The notes below the pieces were generated by a model. It was not told the origin of the DNA and did not search any database. It saw nothing but the letters and a program-made list of their open reading frames with translations. This document shows positions 7,980 through 8,716 of a stretch of DNA of 8,716 nt, piece by piece (within the stretch, counting starts at the first letter, position 1; every line of letters starts with the position of its first letter). The translations under genes and the position numbers were made by a program. Source of the DNA: Actinomycetota bacterium (GTDB taxonomy: Bacteria > Actinomycetota > Actinomycetes > S36-B12); NCBI GenBank assembly GCA_947499275.1, contig CANMNM010000044.1, forward strand, positions 1-8,716. The letters are read 5' to 3'.

Positions 7980-7994
7980 TAGATTGGGAACATG
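7980..7994 (+). promoter_or_regulatory. -10 element with leaderless start of the DUF4190-type gene
   Basis: TAGATT (7980-7985, TANNNT) is followed by six bases (GGGAAC) and ATG 7992. No proper Shine-Dalgarno spacing exists. A -35 element is not obvious. Confidence 0.5.
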
Positions 7995-8357
7995 AGCAAT
8001 GAAACACCCGAGCCTGAGGTAACCGCTTTAGAAGTGCCAACGAGTTCGATCTGGGATGAACCAGCTGTGGTGAGTACTTCGGTAGCACCGAGTGCATCCG
8101 GGAATTCGATCGTTGCCCTGGTTCTTTCGATCACCTCATGGGTGGTTTGCCCGATTGTGTTTGCGATCGTGGCTTTGATCTTTGCGCACAAGGCCGAAAA
8201 GGAAATTTCAGCTAGTAACGGCTCCGTTGGGGGCGGTGCTTTCGTTATGGCATCGAAAATCGTTGCTTGGATCAATATTGGGGTCTATTCCGCGGTGGTG
8301 GTTTTAGGAATTATTGGCCTGTTTTTCCTCACAATCCTTGGGGTTTCGGGTAACTAG
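7992..8357 (+). CDS. DUF4190-type two-helix membrane protein
   Basis: This is a 121-residue membrane protein of unknown function. An acidic, Pro/Ser-rich cytoplasmic N-terminus (1-37) leads into helix one (about 39-66: S-I-V-A-L-V-L-S-I-T-S-W-V-V-C-P-I-V). Then comes a short hydrophilic stretch (H-K-A-E-K-E-I-S-A-S-N-G) and a Gly-rich turn (80-83), then helix two (about 90-117: K-I-V-A-W-I-N-I-G). The order of helix, A-x-K-A-x-K-E-I, Gly-rich turn, and W-I-N-I-G helix is that of DUF4190 proteins, common in Actinobacteria. Length is typical. The ATG at 7992 sits six bases after a TANNNT hexamer. It follows the TM2 gene in the same direction, and both are small two-helix proteins with disordered N-termini, so they may act together, but nothing in the sequence proves this. 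Confidence 0.85.
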   Translation: MSNETPEPEVTALEVPTSSIWDEPAVVSTSVAPSASGNSIVALVLSITSWVVCPIVFAIVALIFAHKAEKEISASNGSVGGGAFVMASKIVAWINIGVYSAVVVLGIIGLFFLTILGVSGN

Positions 8358-8370
8358 AGTTCTTAGGGGG

Positions 8371-8387
8371 ACCCCGGTGATCGGGGT
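8371..8387 (+). terminator. possible terminator after the DUF4190-type gene
   Basis: ACCCCG (8371-8376) pairs perfectly with CGGGGT (8382-8387) around a GTGAT loop, 13 bases after the DUF4190 stop. It has no U tract, like the rpoC terminator here. It may instead be the first of the hairpins ahead of rpsL. Confidence 0.45.
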
Positions 8388-8394
8388 GAAGTAG

Positions 8395-8579
8395 GGGAGG
8401 GTAGTCTTCCCATTCGTGCCTGACCCCTCAGGCGCGCTCTCGCGTGTCGCAGTACGTACATGTGGCGCGAGGTGGTAATGCCACCGGAGAATTCCTACGA
8501 GATTGAGCGTAGTTGGGCGTCCCTAGACGCACGACACGCCCGACCGCGTGGGTCGTTCCGGTTAACCGTAAACGAACGA
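8395..8579 (+). promoter_or_regulatory. hairpin-rich region upstream of rpsL (promoter and leader of the str operon)
   Basis: Stem-loops seen by eye: GGGAGG/CTTCCC (8395-8411, one G·T); GTGCCTGA/TCAGGCGC around CCCC (8416-8435, one T·G); CTCGCG/CGCGAG (8439-8471, 21-base loop); GGTGG/CCACC (8471-8485); TTGGGCGT/ACGCCCGA (8513-8543); CGACC/GGTCG (8541-8555); and TCGTTC/GAACGA (8553-8579), enclosing the palindrome CGGTTAACCG. GCGTC-CCTA-GACGC (8517-8530) competes with the 8513-8543 stem. The str promoter must lie in or near this region; TAGTCT at 8402-8407 is a -10 candidate without a clear -35. Whether these hairpins are transcribed is not known. Confidence 0.4.
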
Positions 8580-8599
8580 GAAGTCAGGAGAGGCGCAAC

Positions 8600-8716
8600 G
8601 TGCCTACCATCCAGCAGCTGGTCCGCAAGGGCCGGCAGGACAAGGTCTCCAAGACCAAGGCCCCAGCCCTTAAGGGCAGCCCACAGAGGCGCGGGGTCTG
8701 TACACGTGTTTATACA
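8600..8716 (+). CDS. rpsL: 30S ribosomal protein S12 (3'-truncated by window edge)
   Basis: This is the N-terminal 39 residues of S12, the decoding-centre protein of the small ribosomal subunit and first gene of the str operon (rpsL-rpsG-fusA-tuf). The GTG start at 8600 follows AGGAG (8586-8590) by nine bases, a strong ribosome-binding site. P-T-I-Q-Q-L-V-R-K-G-R is the canonical S12 opening, and S-P-Q-R-R-G-V-C-T-R-V-Y-T at the right edge is nearly invariant across bacteria. The streptomycin-resistance lysines lie just beyond the window and cannot be read. The rest of the gene and operon should continue to the right. G+C is higher here than in the sulfur operon, as expected for a conserved, highly expressed gene. 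Confidence 0.98.
   Translation, partial: MPTIQQLVRKGRQDKVSKTKAPALKGSPQRRGVCTRVYT

Noticed and set aside
7955..8275. A 106-codon minus-strand frame opposite the DUF4190-type gene
   Set aside because: It is a shadow frame without motif or start signal; the plus-strand protein has clear family order and membrane helices.

Overview
The window is a chromosomal segment from an actinobacterium. It runs from the last ~950 codons of rpoC (RNA polymerase beta') to the first 39 codons of rpsL (ribosomal protein S12), so it spans the interval between the rpoBC and str operons. Evidence for an actinobacterium: a TM2 protein and a DUF4190-type protein beside rpsL, a secreted four-cysteine protein of a kind I associate with Actinobacteria, a beta' trigger loop without the large proteobacterial insertion, GTG starts, stem-loop terminators without a U tract, and several genes that look leaderless. 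Hand-counted 60-base lines give about 60% G+C in rpoC but 35-53% in the middle of the window. A medium-GC, perhaps aquatic, actinobacterium is possible, but the order cannot be named from this sequence.

Layout. (1) 1-2912: 3' part of rpoC and a strong stem-loop terminator. (2) 3004-3444: a small exported protein. (3) 3509-4471: an ASCH-domain protein and a RimJ/RimL-like GNAT acetyltransferase, convergent and overlapping by 30 bases at their 3' ends. (4) 4472-4691: no convincing gene, only a 34-codon frame whose N-terminus recalls phage integrases. (5) 7204 down to 4692, minus strand: a tight three-gene operon encoding a metallo-beta-lactamase/double-rhodanese fusion, a single-domain rhodanese and a TauE/SafE (TSUP) permease. 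Its promoter contains a perfect 26-base palindrome of the CsoR/CstR operator type. (6) 7349-7516, plus strand: a divergent 55-codon Cys/His-rich protein. (7) 7612-8357: a TM2 protein and a DUF4190-type membrane protein. (8) 8358-8599: a hairpin-rich stretch leading into rpsL.

How the genes fit together. The minus-strand operon reads as a reactive-sulfur (persulfide) detoxification module. The fusion protein would oxidise low-molecular-weight persulfides to sulfite and, through its rhodanese part, pass sulfane sulfur on toward thiosulfate. The second rhodanese would handle further sulfane sulfur. The TSUP permease would move sulfite or a related sulfur anion across the membrane. A CsoR-family repressor, most simply a persulfide-sensing CstR type, would control the operon, but no such gene lies in this window. 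The family assignments are read from motifs; the pathway is inferred.

Other points worth attention: TANNNT-N6-ATG start signals (leaderless transcription) shared by three genes and approximated by a fourth; the small metal-ligand-rich protein divergent from the sulfur operon; the possible integrase vestige beside it; and mutually exclusive hairpins upstream of rpsL.
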